Assembly: GCA_035582835.1 (NCBI GenBank)
Contig: JAYKAV010002464.1
Coordinates: 310,001 to 374,000 of the forward strand
DNA length: 64,000 nt
Direction of reading: 5' to 3'
Source of the DNA: Phoebastria nigripes
Taxonomy: Eukaryota; Chordata; Aves; Procellariiformes; Diomedeidae
The notes under the pieces are model-generated. The model did not search any database. It saw nothing but the letters and a program-made list of their open reading frames with translations, and had not been told where the DNA came from. The position numbers and the translations under genes are program-made. How positions within the stretch are numbered: the stretch's first letter is position 1; the number at the start of each line of letters is the position of its first letter. Positions 13,001 through 26,050 of this stretch are shown here, one piece after another.

Positions 13001-13970
13001 GCCTTTTGAGCCAGCCATATGTCTAACAATGAACTGTTCCCTCTTCTTTGACATCTGAAATCCTAGATAGCTTCCTAACATGTTTTTTCTTCTTGTTTTC
13101 TGTTTAGCCTCCAGTTCCAAGCCTGAACTCGGCTCCAGTTCACAGACTTTGGGAAGTCAGCAGAACAAGACAGATGGCACCCGAGTAAAAACTCGCATTC
13201 TGCCCAACATGCCAAAGCTTTTCATACCTTCATCTGTCACCAAATTTCCACCTGAGATCACTGTCACTCCACCCACTCCCACCCTCCTTTCTCCAAAGGG
13301 CAGCATTTCAGAAGAGACCAAGCAAAAATTAAAGGTAATAAAAGGGAAACAGTAATTTTTAGATTATTGTTTTTATCTTAATTGTCCCCTCAATAAAATA
13401 CTTGTATGAAAGGAGTTCCTGTCCCCAGTTCATAAACAGAGATAGAGTAAGTAGTGGAAGAAGATGCTAGCTGTTATCAGCAGGAGCCAGCTTTAAAGGA
13501 CTGGTGAAATATTGGTCATGGGTGAAATCATAGCTATTCTAGTCCTTATCCCCTTTCTGAGGGAATTAGAAAGAATTACAAAAATGGGTGAGAGAGCTAG
13601 TGCAGCCATTGCAATTCTTAGGTTAGTGGAAGCTAGCAGAATATTAACTGTGGGGAAGCCTACTGGTAAATGTTATGTTGTTTCACATTAGGATGCCATA
13701 TCTTTTATAGAAGTAAGAGAGCTATTGAATGTGAAGGAATAGCAACCAGTTGGCTTTTATCCCTGTGATCATGGGTTTATCCTGACTATTTAGCAATATA
13801 TTCTCTCTCTCTCTTTTTGGGATCAGTCTGCTATTTTGTCTGCTCAGTCTGCAGCGAATGTAAAGAAGGAGAGCCTTTGTCAGCCAGCTTTGGAAATCTT
13901 AGAGACCTCAAGCCAGGAGTCCTCACTGGAAAGTGATACTGATGAAGATGATGACTACATGGACATATGA
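9930..13970 (+). CDS. 3' part of an unrecognised protein-coding gene (four exons, acidic C-terminus)
   Basis: Proposed exons are 9930-10022, 11145-11307, 13108-13334 and 13827-13970. Their phases agree across all three introns (0, 1 and 0) and each has AG and GT borders. Together they give about 209 residues ending at a TGA at 13968-13970. The first exon reads as a compact folded piece with [20 protein letters not shown]. The middle is Ser/Gln/Thr-rich and low in order. The third exon has [16 protein letters not shown], a run of TP and SP sites, and a helix-like [10 protein letters not shown]. The last exon ends in the acidic tail [14 protein letters not shown] sites, a VKKE-type possible sumoylation site and the acidic tail fit a nuclear regulatory protein, but that is inference. 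The 5' end is missing from this model. I do not recognise the family. Confidence 0.75.
11145..11307 (+). CDS. Coding exon of the unrecognised gene (Glu/Gln/Pro-rich)
   Basis: Phase 0 at the start, phase 1 at the end (GTACCCAAG|GTAGGA). I chose the acceptor AG at 11143-11144 over the AG two bases upstream because only it keeps the frame from the preceding exon. Its pyrimidine tract is weak. The translation begins [16 protein letters not shown], passes through a polar segment with PSPEP, and ends HVCTQ. The last base plus the first two of the exon at 13108 make an Ala codon. No domain is visible. Confidence 0.62.
13108..13334 (+). CDS. Coding exon of the unrecognised gene (Ser/Thr-Pro-rich, [16 protein letters not shown])
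   Basis: A strong acceptor (long T/C tract, TTTAG) precedes 13108 and a consensus donor (AAG|GTAATA) follows 13334. The exon is in phase 1 at its start and phase 0 at its end. It encodes a Ser/Gln-rich linker, then [15 protein letters not shown], a proline-directed phosphorylation cluster around [13 protein letters not shown], and a polar helix-like end. It has the clean codon structure and flanking signals of a real, constrained exon. Confidence 0.85.
13827..13970 (+). CDS. Terminal coding exon of the unrecognised gene
   Basis: The acceptor is GGGATCAG after a CT-rich tract, and the exon opens in phase 0. It encodes 47 residues and a TGA stop. The start [15 protein letters not shown] looks helical and contains a possible sumoylation-type VKKE. 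The end is an acidic, serine-rich tail, [16 protein letters not shown]2-type phosphorylated tail is an inference from composition. A 3'UTR with an AATAAA signal follows about 1.25 kb downstream. Confidence 0.85.
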   Translation, partial: SAILSAQSAANVKKESLCQPALEILETSSQESSLESDTDEDDDYMDI

Positions 13971-15036
13971 ATGAATTCTGGCCATCATCAACACCAGCCA
14001 TATAACCATTCTTCTTGTTGCCAGCATCTCTGGCAGTTGAAACATCTTCGTTGGCATTACTCTCCATTTAATCTGCAACATTGTGTTCTTCACTTTCATT
14101 ACCTTTGTTATCACCACTACCACTTGTATTGCCTTCAAAATCTTCGCCATTCTCCCCATCATGGTGCTTGACAGAAAGAATGATTGTTTACCAGGCAGTT
14201 AATTAATTTGGACCACGCTGTCACCTTTAACTTCAGTAAATGCAAGGATGTTTTGAGCTGCAATTCACATCTCTCTACTGTTCCTGCTTCTTCAAACCAG
14301 AGCCTTGGGAGTCACTCCAGTAGCTCTTTTCTATAGCATTTTCTTCCTTTTAGTTGTTTTTTTTGCATTTTCCCCACTAGTTAAGTTTTTCTCCCANTAA
14401 TTCAACAATCTAATGTCTGTCTAGCCATGCCACGATTAGTCCAACAGCTCCTTTTAAGGTGAATGGAGTAGGAAAAATTTGCTGAGCTGGTAGAGGTTTT
14501 AATTGCATCAAGAAAGTCTATGGCTTTGTTGTGGGGCNAGAAGGGTGAGCTTGAGAGTCTGTCAGCTCCTTGGCACTGCTGGATGCTTTGTTGGAATTTG
14601 ACTCAATGACAATAGGCAAAGAACCAGCTTTTCCAGGCACACAGAGAGGTTGGCCTCCTGTTTGTGCTCATTACACACCAATGTATGAGGTCCAGCAAAA
14701 ATTATCTACCTGAATGTTGGCTTAAAGAACTGATATTTCCAGAATTGTCTTATGGTCCTTTCTCTTCTAATGCCTTGGACAAGCATTTTGAATTGGGGGC
14801 TAGATGATATTTTTACGGTGGAATTGAAAAAACTTGAAAGATTTCAATATCATTTCAGTAATGTCTGTTTTTTACAGAATGACACGAAAAGGTGTTTTTT
14901 ATCTATCTGCAGAGGGACTGCTCACAGTTATTTATATGAGAAAATAATGGTAACAAAGATCCTTTTTTTTTTTTTCTACTAAATGTTAACTTTGTAAAAT
15001 AATGAATTTTTTGCAAACCATGCAAAAAAAATAGGT

Positions 15037-15112
15037 CACACACTATATATACACACACGTGCACCCACACACATATATATATGTGTATGTACATATATAT
15101 ATGTATGTATAT
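15037..15112. repeat. CA/TA/TG simple-sequence repeat in the 3'UTR
   Basis: A mixed dinucleotide tract of CACACA, TATATA, ACACAC and repeated ATATATGTATG blocks. It creates spurious Tyr/Ile/Val/Cys-rich ORFs on the minus strand. Confidence 0.85.
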
Positions 15113-15216
15113 GAAAAAAGAAAATGCATACAGCTTGCAATGTCAGATTTCTTTGTGTTTGGGGGAGGTGGTTTTCTGTAAAATGCAGAGCTTTGTATAA
15201 ACTTTTGTTTTTTTCT

Positions 15217-15222
15217 AATAAA
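15217..15222 (+). terminator. Polyadenylation signal AATAAA
   Basis: A canonical AATAAA is followed within about 15-30 bases by a GT/T-rich downstream element (TGTTGTCTCTTGTTTGTC). This is the expected arrangement for cleavage and polyadenylation of the upstream gene. Confidence 0.7.
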
Positions 15223-16530
15223 GTTGAAACATACTGTTGTCTCTTGTTTGTCTGAGAGGGCAAGGTGCCATGGTTCTGGAAAAAGTATGACTCCTTCCTT
15301 CCTTTTATTTCTTGGATAGGAAGGGGGTGGGGGGAAGCCTCTTCCTTTTCTGAAGACTGCCAGAGCTCTTTGGATGGGTTTGGTCTTGTGTGACCCAGAA
15401 CCTGGGTCAGACAGTGTTGCCAAGATTGCCTGCAACAGGTTCACTTACCCGTTGAGACGTGATACCTATCTGAGTATCTTTGAATGCGGATGAACAACAT
15501 AAGGGGGAAGACAACGCATGGTGAACAGAATCACATAGAATATTTGGCTGTACAAATTAGCATTTAATCCACTGTTACAGTGATTGCTCTCATTCACCGT
15601 AAAAGTGGTGAATGGACCCTGGATAAAAAGAAGCAGCATCAAACTTTGTATTGCAAGTTTATTCTCATATTCTGGGTTATTTGTTTTGTACAAAATGTAA
15701 TTTGTAAGCAAGTGAGCATATTCATCTTGGGCATATTAGCAACTGTTCATGTAACTTGTTCACTTACTACAAGTGATAGGTGAGTTGGATGCAACTGATG
15801 TGGAAAAGATCAGGTAATTGAATGGTAAAAGCAAATGGGTATTTTCAGTAGTATGTTTTCAGTGTTTGCTCTTTAATTTGGTGTAAGTTATTATAAATAC
15901 AGTATATAGCATACTGTGTAGTCATTGACTGGTAATAGGCTAAGGTAGCTTTAGATAATCAGGCATGATCTCTATTTTTTTTAGAAGATAGCACAGGAAA
16001 AAAGAAATCAGCTTCTTAGGAGAAATGGAACACAACTTGGAGGATGTAGTTCTAAACGGGTCTTTCACCCAAATAGAGTAGACTACATAGACTTTTTGGC
16101 TAATGTATATTCTTAAATGTATGGCTAACTTTAAGATCACATACAAATTCTTAGGTCCGCACTTCTAGCATGGGTTTGATGTATGAAGACAGAGCATTTG
16201 ATTTTCTTAATTGAATTTGGTCACTGAAAATGGTTGTTTTCCTTTATTATTCTTAAGGACTCCTTGGCATTAGGCATTTTGCTTTTTTTTCTTTTTTCTT
16301 CAAAGCTTGCTAAAATGCCTGATCTTGAGCTTTCTTTTGACTTCTAGTCCTGATTTTTGAGAAGGATTTAATTTTTTGCTGATTAAAGAAAGCTAGAACA
16401 GTAAGTGAAATTGTTCCTGTCAGCAAAGAGAGCTGAACTTTGCTGATCTGCTCTAAACTCATTTTAATCTTCAAACTACGCAACTGTGCCAACTTGTTTT
16501 ATCCTATATTCAAAACTCTTACCTGTTTTT

Positions 16531-16532
<2 letters not shown>

Positions 16533-16561
<29 letters not shown>
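16533..16561. repeat. Poly-T tract (29 bases)
   Basis: An uninterrupted T run in intergenic DNA that creates a spurious polyphenylalanine ORF. No flanking element was identified. Confidence 0.85.
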
Positions 16562-17286
16562 CTTTCTTCTTTTAACCTATGATCTTTTATTCACATTGTA
16601 CTCTCGGGTAGCTCAAGGACTTTTTCTCAAGCTCAAGAAGTTACTAAGACTGAACTACACAGGCCACCTCCTTCAAATTCTGCCCTCCTGCTAATGACTA
16701 AATAGTGTGTTGCTCAGCTGTGGGCCATGTTCCACGATGGGTATTACTGCTAATGTACNCTAAAGGAGCTGTTCTTCTTCTATATGTGTGAAATTGTCTC
16801 TCTGTAAGTACAGTTTATGTAGTTCTTCAGTTCAAGGAGCCATATTCTGGAGTGAAGATGCCAAGATCACTGGATGCGTTTACATACAATGTTTGTCGAA
16901 AGCACCATCCCTAAAGGTACTTGGAGCAAGAACTTCAAATCCTTACAAACAGAAGCATTCACTTAATACGGCATCTTCTGAAGCCTGGCAATATAATTTT
17001 GTGGAATTTTCGAGAAAAAAAAGCATTATGGTAAAACTGCAGCTAGCTATGAGTTTACTTGAAGTAATTTCTTTGATTTCAGTCTAATCCTAGTTGTAAT
17101 AGCTTGAAATTGAAGTATAGGCAAGGTCCAACTTGCCAAGTTGCATATAAAATGTAAACACAACATCTGTCTTCAGTCTTCAGAATTTACTGGGTAGCTG
17201 TTGCTTCTGAAATCTCCGTGTTCCCAGGTGTCTTTCTAAGGTGCCAGACAAATAAATGGCAGCTACTGTAGGGTATTGCTTTTGTA

Positions 17287-17315
17287 TTTGTTTGGTTTGG
17301 TTTGGTTTGGTTTTT
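17287..17315. repeat. TTTGG pentanucleotide tandem repeat
   Basis: About five consecutive TTTGG units, a short minisatellite-like tract in intergenic DNA. Confidence 0.8.
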
Positions 17316-17910
17316 CCCTTTGAAGCTATAGGGACAGGAATGTCTGGTGCCCAAAGTAAACTTAAAGGTAAGGTCTGTGACCCAGTGGGGTGAGGGGGAG
17401 GCTTTTACTTCCCCCCCGCCCAGTAATTGATTAAAAAGCAAATCCGTTTTGCCTACTGAAAAGCCAAATTGTTAAGACTTCCAGGCAAATAGCAAAAACT
17501 TTTTTGTTCCAAAGCAAATGGAAAAAGAAATTAGTTTGAATCAGATGTTGAGAGTAATTTGTGGATAGTCGGTACNCTTTCTGTGCTGTTATGTTTTTAC
17601 ACATGGTTAAGATATCTTTCACTGATCACCATTGGTAAGGTATATAGTACTGGGATTTGGCTGTGTTTAATGCAATTTCATTTCCTGGCACAAGGATTAT
17701 ATAATGTATGTATAGTTAAGACCATCAAGAATTTATCTCTCTGAGGCAAGGACTAGTGTTTTACTAAGAATTAATTTTGTTGGGCACAGCTGTCCTTAGT
17801 GGCTTCTGCCCACTGTCTCAGAAATGCTGTTCTTCAAAAGCTAATGTTTCATTCCACAACCAAAATACTGAATCAAGGAAGATACCAAGTATCTTCCTTA
17901 ATTTTACCAT

Positions 17911-17946
17911 NNNNNNNNNNNNNNNNNNNNNNNNNNNNNNNNNNNN
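17911..17946. other. Assembly gap (36 n)
   Basis: A run of 36 unknown bases. Its true length may differ, and any ORF spanning it is unreliable. Confidence 0.99.
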
Positions 17947-18231
17947 TTTTTAAATTAGAATGAGATTTCCTCATGAATAATGAAATTAATGTCTTTTGCA
18001 GCCAAAATAAACACCATATGGTCAGGGAGAGAGGGACCAGGAAAAGATGAGCAAGACATGGCAGCCGAAGCTGATTAGGAGACAAAACTGACTGAATGGG
18101 AACAGAGGGGCCAGGTGAGAATAGACTAGGTCTTACCATCCAGGGTGGGATCACACCATCATTAAATTCAACATTCTGGTTTTGGCAGTGGTGTTGATAT
18201 TTCAATTAAGCTGAAAAATCCGTTATGTACC

Positions 18232-18275
18232 TAGCTTGTGCGTACAGTGTAGGTAGCTTGTGTGTACAGTGTTAC
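18232..18275. repeat. Imperfect 22-base tandem duplication
   Basis: The segment beginning TAGCTTGTGCGTACAGTGT is repeated 22 bases later with one C-to-T change, giving two adjacent copies. Confidence 0.75.
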
Positions 18276-18853
18276 ACAGCACGCAAAGCTCATTTCTGTT
18301 CCTGCAGGTGCTTGTCATATTTAAGGAAAAAAGTGGCAGGGTAGATGAATTGGGATGCTCAGAAGAAAAAGCAGCAGGCATAAATCTTATGATCTCTTAT
18401 TTAGTCATGTAAAGTGTGGATGAGGAAGCTTTGTTCTTGCAGCTGAAGATGATGGTAAGAACTTCAGTGTAGGTGCTGAGTGCTAATTGCCATCTTTCCC
18501 TTTCTTCTAGCTGATGACTAGGAATCCACTGATGCTAAGCTTTGAAGCATGTGTCAGGATTTTGGGAGTAACCTTGGGGTACTGTACCACAGGCTGTATG
18601 AGCCCAAGTTATGCCTTTGTGAGAACTTCCCTGTGGGGAGCTCAGCTGTTGTTGTTGCAGGGCACAGTGCAACAGGTAGCATTGTGAAGGGTAACAGACC
18701 AGCATCTGAGGTTTGTTGGCTTCTGGAAGATGACTTATCTTCACTTGAATGGCTCTTTCACATTAATACTTAGAGACTCCAGGCAAATCTCACCAGAGGT
18801 TTAAAGACACATCTCTCCTTGTTCCTGCTGCTGTTTATCTAATGCATGTATGA

Positions 18854-18885
18854 GGATGACACCCCATCAGGATGACACCCCATCA
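18854..18885. repeat. Perfect 16-base tandem duplication
   Basis: The unit GGATGACACCCCATCA occurs twice head to tail with no difference, indicating a recent small duplication or slippage. Confidence 0.9.
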
Positions 18886-19829
18886 GCAAGCACTTGTTAG
18901 CCAACTCCAGAACCCCTGTTCCACAGTCTTCAAAGCTGTCTTGGAGCTCTCCAACCTCTGTGCAGCTTTGTTCACGTAATGGGGTATCTTGCTGCCTGTG
19001 GATTTCTTTTGGCCACAGCTGACCCGTAAAAAAGAGCTGGGACCTTAGAGACTATATATGGAACATGCATGTTTGTTTGATCCCGCCCCCCCATACTACC
19101 CGCAAGCCATCTATACCAAGCACATGAGCTGTTTGCTGTGTCTTTAGGAGTTCAGTGCTTGCAGAGGCGCTGATGCAGGCTCAGATTGCAACCTTGCAAT
19201 GCTCAGATGCAACAGCACAGTAGCTATGGATGTCAAGGGGTTTTTCTGTGTATTATCTCAAAAATATTTTCTATCCTATGGATGGATTTATCCCTAGTAA
19301 AATGTCATGTATGAATAAGAACAAGGCATGTGGTAGGTCTGGCTGGAGTGCAATCTCAAGGCTGTGAGTGCATCTCTATACAACCGTGTGCCCAAAGTTC
19401 ATCCCGTGTTGTTTGGGAGCTACACTGTCTGCTCTGGTAGCGCTAGAGGGGGCCCTAGGACAGAGAAGAAAAAGAGGAAAAAAAAAAAGGGGGGGGGGGA
19501 GCCAACCCCAAACCCTAAAATGGATGACCAGGATCTATCTTTAAACTTCTGAAAGACTAAATTACATTGCTGTTTTTGACCTCACTTATTTCTAAGGGCC
19601 TTCTGCTACTGTACCATATGTCCTTTTCATAATATATAGTCTGATTCAAAGCAGAGGGAATGAGAATCCTCATAGTCTGTTTACAGGATTCTGTTCCATG
19701 TTCCTGGCCGTAGCAAAAAAAAAAAAAAAGAGCTCACTTTGTTACCATTAATATTGCAACTTAGCAGGAAAACAGATCCACTATATACTTGCTTTTCACA
19801 CAAAATCTGTTTGCCCAATAACTGTTTTT

Positions 19830-19832
<3 letters not shown>

Positions 19833-19867
<35 letters not shown>
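19833..19867. repeat. Poly-T tract (35 bases)
   Basis: The longest homopolymer in the window. It may be an inverted poly-A tail of a retroposed element, but I cannot see an element body. Confidence 0.85.
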
Positions 19868-19872
<5 letters not shown>

Positions 19873-22800
19873 CCCCCATAAAAAGCCTACTGGGTGTTTT
19901 CCATTTTCTTAATGTGCAGCATGGTATAATGGGGGAGAGGAAGAGTATCTTTTGACAGTTAATCTTGTGTAAAAGGACTCAAATAATGCTTTCAGCTTCA
20001 TCAGTGTAAGTCCTGATTAATTCAATCCTAGTTCATTGCAGGCATGGGGTTTGTACCGGTGTAAGAGCCCAAGAGTAGGTGATAAACATGCAACTCATGG
20101 ATCTGTAAAGTGTTTTGAGATAGTTTTGTTAAAGTAAAATTCTAATTGGGGACAAAAATTTGTATGAAAATGATGGAAGAAATATGTAGCTTTCAAGCTT
20201 GGAAAAAATCTTGTATAACAGTCTCTGTTATCTAAAGTAGCCAGGAGCTAAGATCAAGTACTGTAGTCATCTTGCAGAAATGCACATGAAATGGGATAGT
20301 GAGGTGGAGCTGAGGCCACGAGCTGACAGCAGAATCAGAAAAACAAAGTCACTTCTACCAAGGGGAAAAGTAAAATCACACTTCTGCCTGCATTTAAGAT
20401 TTATCTGCGCAATTAAATGATTGTGTATATAGCTTGGTACAAAAGCATTCAATTATATAATCCCAGTGGGAGGAACACTTCGCAATATCTCTCTAAGTAC
20501 ATTGTCTTACTGAAGGAAACTGCCTATCTAAAACCAAGTCAACATATATGGTGAAAAGTAGTTTTTGCTCTCAGATTAGACGCTGATATCCCCCTCAATT
20601 TTTATTTCTCAGCTGATTTTTTTCTCTCCCTTCTCTTTCAGAGACCCTGCAAACAACAGTGAATTCCAGTACAAATGGAATATAAACAAAGTGCATATAT
20701 GGTATAAGCATATGAGAACCACATTGGAATGGTATTCATTTAATTTTAGAGTGATATTATTCTAATTACAGGTGAAAGGCCATGTAGCAGGCCAAAGGCG
20801 TTTTAGACATAGTGCTTCCTGTGTGAATGCTTAATTGTTATGTATAACTACAGTTAGCTTAAGAACCTGTCTACATATTCACATTCTTTTCTTTTTACTT
20901 CTCTGAGGTTTTTGACAGATACAGAGGGCTGTTCACAAGAAATAATATGCAACTGAGTTTTATTTGCAAATATGCATTGCATGAACTAATCTAATATAGC
21001 ACTGAACATGTACTGTTCAGTATGAGCAGAAAAGCTTCATATGTTAGAAGTGTTCTTCGATTCCTTGTAATGCAAGTCACACCAGAGATTTAATTTCCTT
21101 AAGTTACACACTAAAATGTATGAAGAGTCACACTTTCTCTTCTAAATGTGAGTATATATAAAATGTAACTCCTTCAATAAGATTGCAATGATCATTTTCT
21201 TTTCCCCTTAAGAGATGGCATTAGATCTATTCTCAAAGAATAGCTTAACTTGTTAATTGAGGCAATGTATAAACCCACCATGCTATATGAAGGTCAGAAA
21301 GCAGTAGTTTGAATATGGAAATTTGTCACTTAGGAATGTCTAGACTGTATATTAGATTTCCATTAAGTTATAGCGGGATAGGGGAAAAAAAAAAGGTTTA
21401 GAAATTCATAGTGGAAGTTACTGAGTTTACAACATCAATTTGCAACGCTATGCCCTCAAGTAATCAATGCAAGTTCAAACAAATAACAGTGCTGCTCTGA
21501 CTTTCCCAATAGACGGCACTGCTGGAAATGCTTCCTATACTTAATAAGTAAATGGGCTTTCCTGGGAGCAAAACAAAGAGTCTGACGTGTTGTCTCACAG
21601 CAAGTAGCAGTGGTACAAGATGATTTTTCAGTTTGGCTTTCTTGAACATAACTCGGGATTGCACATCGTAAAGGATTGCTGCAAAAAGAAGTGCAGGAGT
21701 TTCTTGTTGATAACCTGGGTCCATTGATCCCCTTGCTTTGCTACCATAAAGAAGCCTTTAAATTCTGCCACTGCAGTTAGAACTAGCCATTGGCATCTAG
21801 GCAGTGCTGTCAGACTGTTCACATTTTAATTGTGAGAAGACAGAGATGTGGGTCTTTCTACAGAAGCCAAACAAGCCAAGTGCATTTACTGGTGCACTCT
21901 TGGATGCACTGTGATGCTTTTCATTGTCTCTAAAATCAATCTTCCAATGAACTGAGCAAAGATTCTCCTACAATGGCAAGTTTTACCAGGCCTGTACTTT
22001 TCTTTGGAAGTTGTTAATATAACGGGTTTTCTCAATGTAAGGAAAAAAAAAAAAAGAGAAAGCAGTGCAGGATTGCTAGAAAGCCTGCAGCCTGAGTCAT
22101 TTTAATCCCTCGATGTCTTCCACTGCCTTCCCCTCGGCTACAAACACGTCCCTGTTCAGCTGGGATGACAGGTGCTCAGCCTGGTCTGAGCACTGCAACC
22201 CTCCCTCCGCAGGAGCAGAACAACTCCCCAGGCCGAGCTCCTCGGACATGTGTATTGGCAGCTGTTAAGAGGCAGACACAAGGTCCTTTAACAACTGCAC
22301 ATAATTCAGATGACTGCTCTGNAGATGTTACCATCTAAATTAATGAGTTCACTTTTAGACAATTGATAATTCAATTACAATGTAAGAGAGAGTAAATAGT
22401 ATGTGCTTATATGCACTCCTGCTGCATTTGCTTTTTTAATAAGATGAGCTTCTTGCAATTTGAGTGAAACTCAGAAATACTTACATTACTATAATGCCCA
22501 GTTTGTGTGTATGGTCACATTTCAGCAATGACAACTCAGATACAAAAACAGCACAGTGCAGCAACTGTCGTATTATCTAGTACTATGAAGACAAATAGAA
22601 AAGTAGCTGTAAAGAATATGAAAATATGGAAATGTTATTTCCAAGGGCAGAGAGCCTGCTGGGGAAGAGGGAGAGAGGAGGGGGACAATGTTTCTTCTAG
22701 AATATGTGCCTGATTCAACAAAGTACCTAAATATAAATATAAATGACTACTGTTGATTCCAATGAAGATAGCAAAGGGCATCATCAGCTTATATTTGACC

Positions 22801-24425
22801 TTAGGCTTACATTGTATACAATTTCTTTAGCGACCTAAAGTACTTCTACAACTAAAATTTCCATCAAAAACAGGTGCTTTAAAATAAATAGACTTAAATT
22901 CCTTAGTACTTGCAAACTCAAAAGTTCACAGTTAACCACTGAAAAATGCAAAAGGTCAAAGGAAGGTGGAAGTATCTCTGCTGGTAAAATTTCAGCCCAA
23001 ATGAAATTTGTGGGAAAGTGACTATAAAGAATAGGCTTGGGTATGGTAGGGTGTGCAAATAAAATAACAATGTAATGTGAGGTTTTGATAACAAATCAAT
23101 CAGAGTAAACAGGAACAAACTATAGTTTTAAAATTGTGCTATGTTAATCTGAGAGCAGTGCTAAGGAAGTCAAAATTCCCCAATTAATTCTCCCTTGAAA
23201 TTATGATGGCTGTGGCATATAGATGAATTTTGGAGAGCAACTGNTGTTACCTACATAAGTTCCAGGAAGGGAGATCATAAAATGAAGCTCTGTTTAGTGA
23301 TACCTGTCTTTGTGTGATACCTGGGGCAGAGCGTTTATTAGGAATATCATTTTCTTTAACAGCTTTTCTCCCCCATCCTCAGTGGTTGATATTGTTCCAG
23401 CAAGGAAATCCTGGTGGCTTTCAGAACAGTAGCAGCAGAACTGGTGATATTTACTGAATATGATGGACTAGAAGCTGGCTCCTTCTTGGTGTGTTCTCTC
23501 TCTGGGCTTTGTCAATATTCACTTTCCGCACCTACTTCATAATAACACCATTGATTTATTGGTTAAATCATAAGGGTCAAAAGAACTGAATTGTGCATCA
23601 GAGCTTTCCCACTAGCTGTTGAGTTTTTCAGTTAGCCATTTATCTTCCATTTTCCATCTCCATAAAATGGAAANTACTTGTCCAAGGGAAAAAAAAAAAA
23701 AACCACCCCAAATGGCCACTGAATTTGAAGCTAGGACATTTTTACATATCTTAAATTGTTTATAATTTTATCCTCTAATCAATTTTAGTTAAAACTATGG
23801 CTTTTTTTATTTTGAGTGAATGAATATTGATATCCACTAGGAACCGCTCCCATAGTTGAGTTAAACAAGAGCAATACAGAAAGTCACCTGAGTTTTTGTC
23901 ATGGTGAATAACACAGAACTTCCCATGAGCAGAATTCTGGAGAGAACTAACAAGTGTCTGCTCATGTAAGTGTAGAACATGCTCAGTTTTTTGGAGAGTC
24001 CTTAGCTCTGATTGCTGAGAAATTGGGATAATTCAGTGCAGCAAAAACAAGTCTTTTTTTCTAATCAAGACTTGAATTTTTCAGTTTTTTCCCATTCCCC
24101 AGCTGAAATTTCCTGTGTCTTGTAACCATTTAACAATATGTTACTAACCATCCATTATGTCCTGCCTTATTCTCTTCTAGATGAAAGAGCCATGTAAAAA
24201 AGAAATCGCCAACCCCTGTGACTGAATTTGAGCGATAATGTCAATGGAATTAACACATTGCCATTGTTGAATGGTCTCCTGTGGCTATATAAACATCAAG
24301 GTAACACATTTCCAAAGCAGAAGACATTACTGCTGCGATACTGTTGTTTTGAGAATATTTCCTTACTGCCAAAATACTGATGTAGATTTAGTATTTTGCC
24401 TGGTGGAGGATGATGTTAAAAAAAG

Positions 24426-24444
24426 AAAAAAAAAAAAAAAAAAA
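24426..24444. repeat. Poly-A tract (19 bases)
   Basis: An A run inside a longer A-rich stretch in intergenic DNA, with no identifiable element attached. Confidence 0.8.
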
Positions 24445-26042
24445 GGTTGATTTTGCTGCTTTTATTTTTGCTGAATTCTGGTTTATTTGCTGAAGAAAAT
24501 CTATTACGTTGTTTGGCTAAACGTGGAATGAGAGCGCAAGTACGTTGAGGTTTATTTAAGATGACCTCTTATTGGCAAATACATTTAAATGACAGCTCTC
24601 TTAAGGGCCTAATTCCATTTCTGAAGAAGACCTTCTGGAAAAGCTGGGGCAGAACTGCCTTCAGGNAACTCAGGATTCTTCGGCCTGGGGAGACTTTGCT
24701 CGAGAATAATTGTCTCCTGCACTAGCTTCAGCCATTAGCATAACTTTCATCTCTGTGAACAGAAATAGACTGAGGCTTAAATACCTTTGGTATGTTGCTG
24801 AGTAAAATGTTGGTAAGATGCAAGTTTCGGTTTTAACTTTGAGGATGGCAAACAAATCGTGAGGTCAGGCTAGTCAGATAACTTTTTAACTGTGATAATC
24901 CCACTGTAGGCTCATTGTCACTGTCTCACCTAATGCAAGAGAGAAATAACTAACGTTGCACAGAAACTGTTTTCAGTTCCTTGTGTCACAAAACCATTGA
25001 CAATGGCTGCACTACAGAAGCCAGAGCTGGTCAGTTAGGACATGCAGGTAACAGTAATGATTTCCTTTATTATGAGTTTCCCCATCCTGGTTGCAAATGG
25101 AAAAAGAACCTGTATTTCTGCAAGTATATTTTCATTTGTCTTCAGGCCAGAAGAAATTCAGGCAGTAAGTGCTAAACCAGAACCTGACAAGTTCCCTTCC
25201 TAAATACCCCTTGTTACGTGAGTTTTGCTTCTCTGCAGTCACCTTTAAACAATGAGTCAATGGGTTTGCTGCATTTCTACTAGTCAGAGACCATAACCCA
25301 GGTATTGAAAGGTGGGAAGTCAATCTCAAGGTTGACCTCACCAGGCAAAAACAGACATACCCCTCTCCAGAATTAATGAGACAGACCCACTGCCTCTACC
25401 AGAGCTAAATCAGTTCTGGAAAAAAGGACTTCATTCTGCAAAGCTGAATCTGGCACTTTCACGAACATTAGGGCTGAAACAGAAGAGAGGGAGGTATTGT
25501 CCATCCCAGTTGTTTGTTGCAAGAACAGCCCTGGGTTGTATTCCTCAAAGGAGAAGACTTTTCGGTACGGGGAATGTTCTGTTTCTGGACTGCTCCTGGG
25601 TAACAAGGGATAGAAAAGAAAATCGTGATGGAAGGAGGGAGGAGCTGCCCATGGCAGGACTTTGTCAGGACATGGAAAATGACTTGGTGAATCACAAACA
25701 CTGTGCATGAGTTAAATAAAGTAACTGGACATGGTTTGTGTAAACTGAAGTCCTTTCTCCCTTGAGGGCTGTTTGAAGCTCTCTGAAAGCAGAGAGAACA
25801 GCTAGTAAACTTTGTGCTTTGGAATTGCAGAGAAACTGCTTCTTTCATCCATGGATCAATCTTTTGTCAGCCCTAACACAATGGCTGATGGCTTTAGTGT
25901 ATCTCCACTGTCACCCAAAGGCACTTCTTGGGAAATGAAACCCAGTGGCTCAATAACTTGTCACCTTTCCCATCTCTCTGGCCGAGGCCTAGGAGTGGGG
26001 AAGAGGAGTGCTCTACCAGGCTCAGCAACATTTAGATTGCAG

Positions 26043-26050
26043 TCACACCT
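26043..26050. promoter_or_regulatory. T-box half-site TCACACCT
   Basis: A perfect match to the T-box consensus half-site, about 1.1 kb upstream of the T-box relic. An eight-base match is expected about twice by chance in a window this size on both strands, so function is only a possibility. Confidence 0.15.

Larger units (their letters stand above)
13971..15240 (+). other. 3'UTR of the unrecognised gene
   Basis: Sequence from the TGA to just past the AATAAA at 15217. It contains no conserved-looking ORF. It includes CAT/CAC-rich sequence near 13980-14160 and a TA/CA/TG simple repeat near 15037-15112. The short ORFs in it on both strands look like chance. Cleavage probably falls shortly after the signal, before the GT/T-rich TGTTGTCTCTTGTTTG element. 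Confidence 0.6.

Noticed and set aside
13831..14171. Several ORFs on both strands over the last exon and early 3'UTR
   Set aside because: Shadows of the real exon at 13827-13970 and of CAT/CAC-rich UTR sequence.
14903..15444. Overlapping minus-strand ORFs rich in Tyr/Ile/Val/Cys
   Set aside because: They are translations of the CA/TA/TG simple repeat in the 3'UTR.
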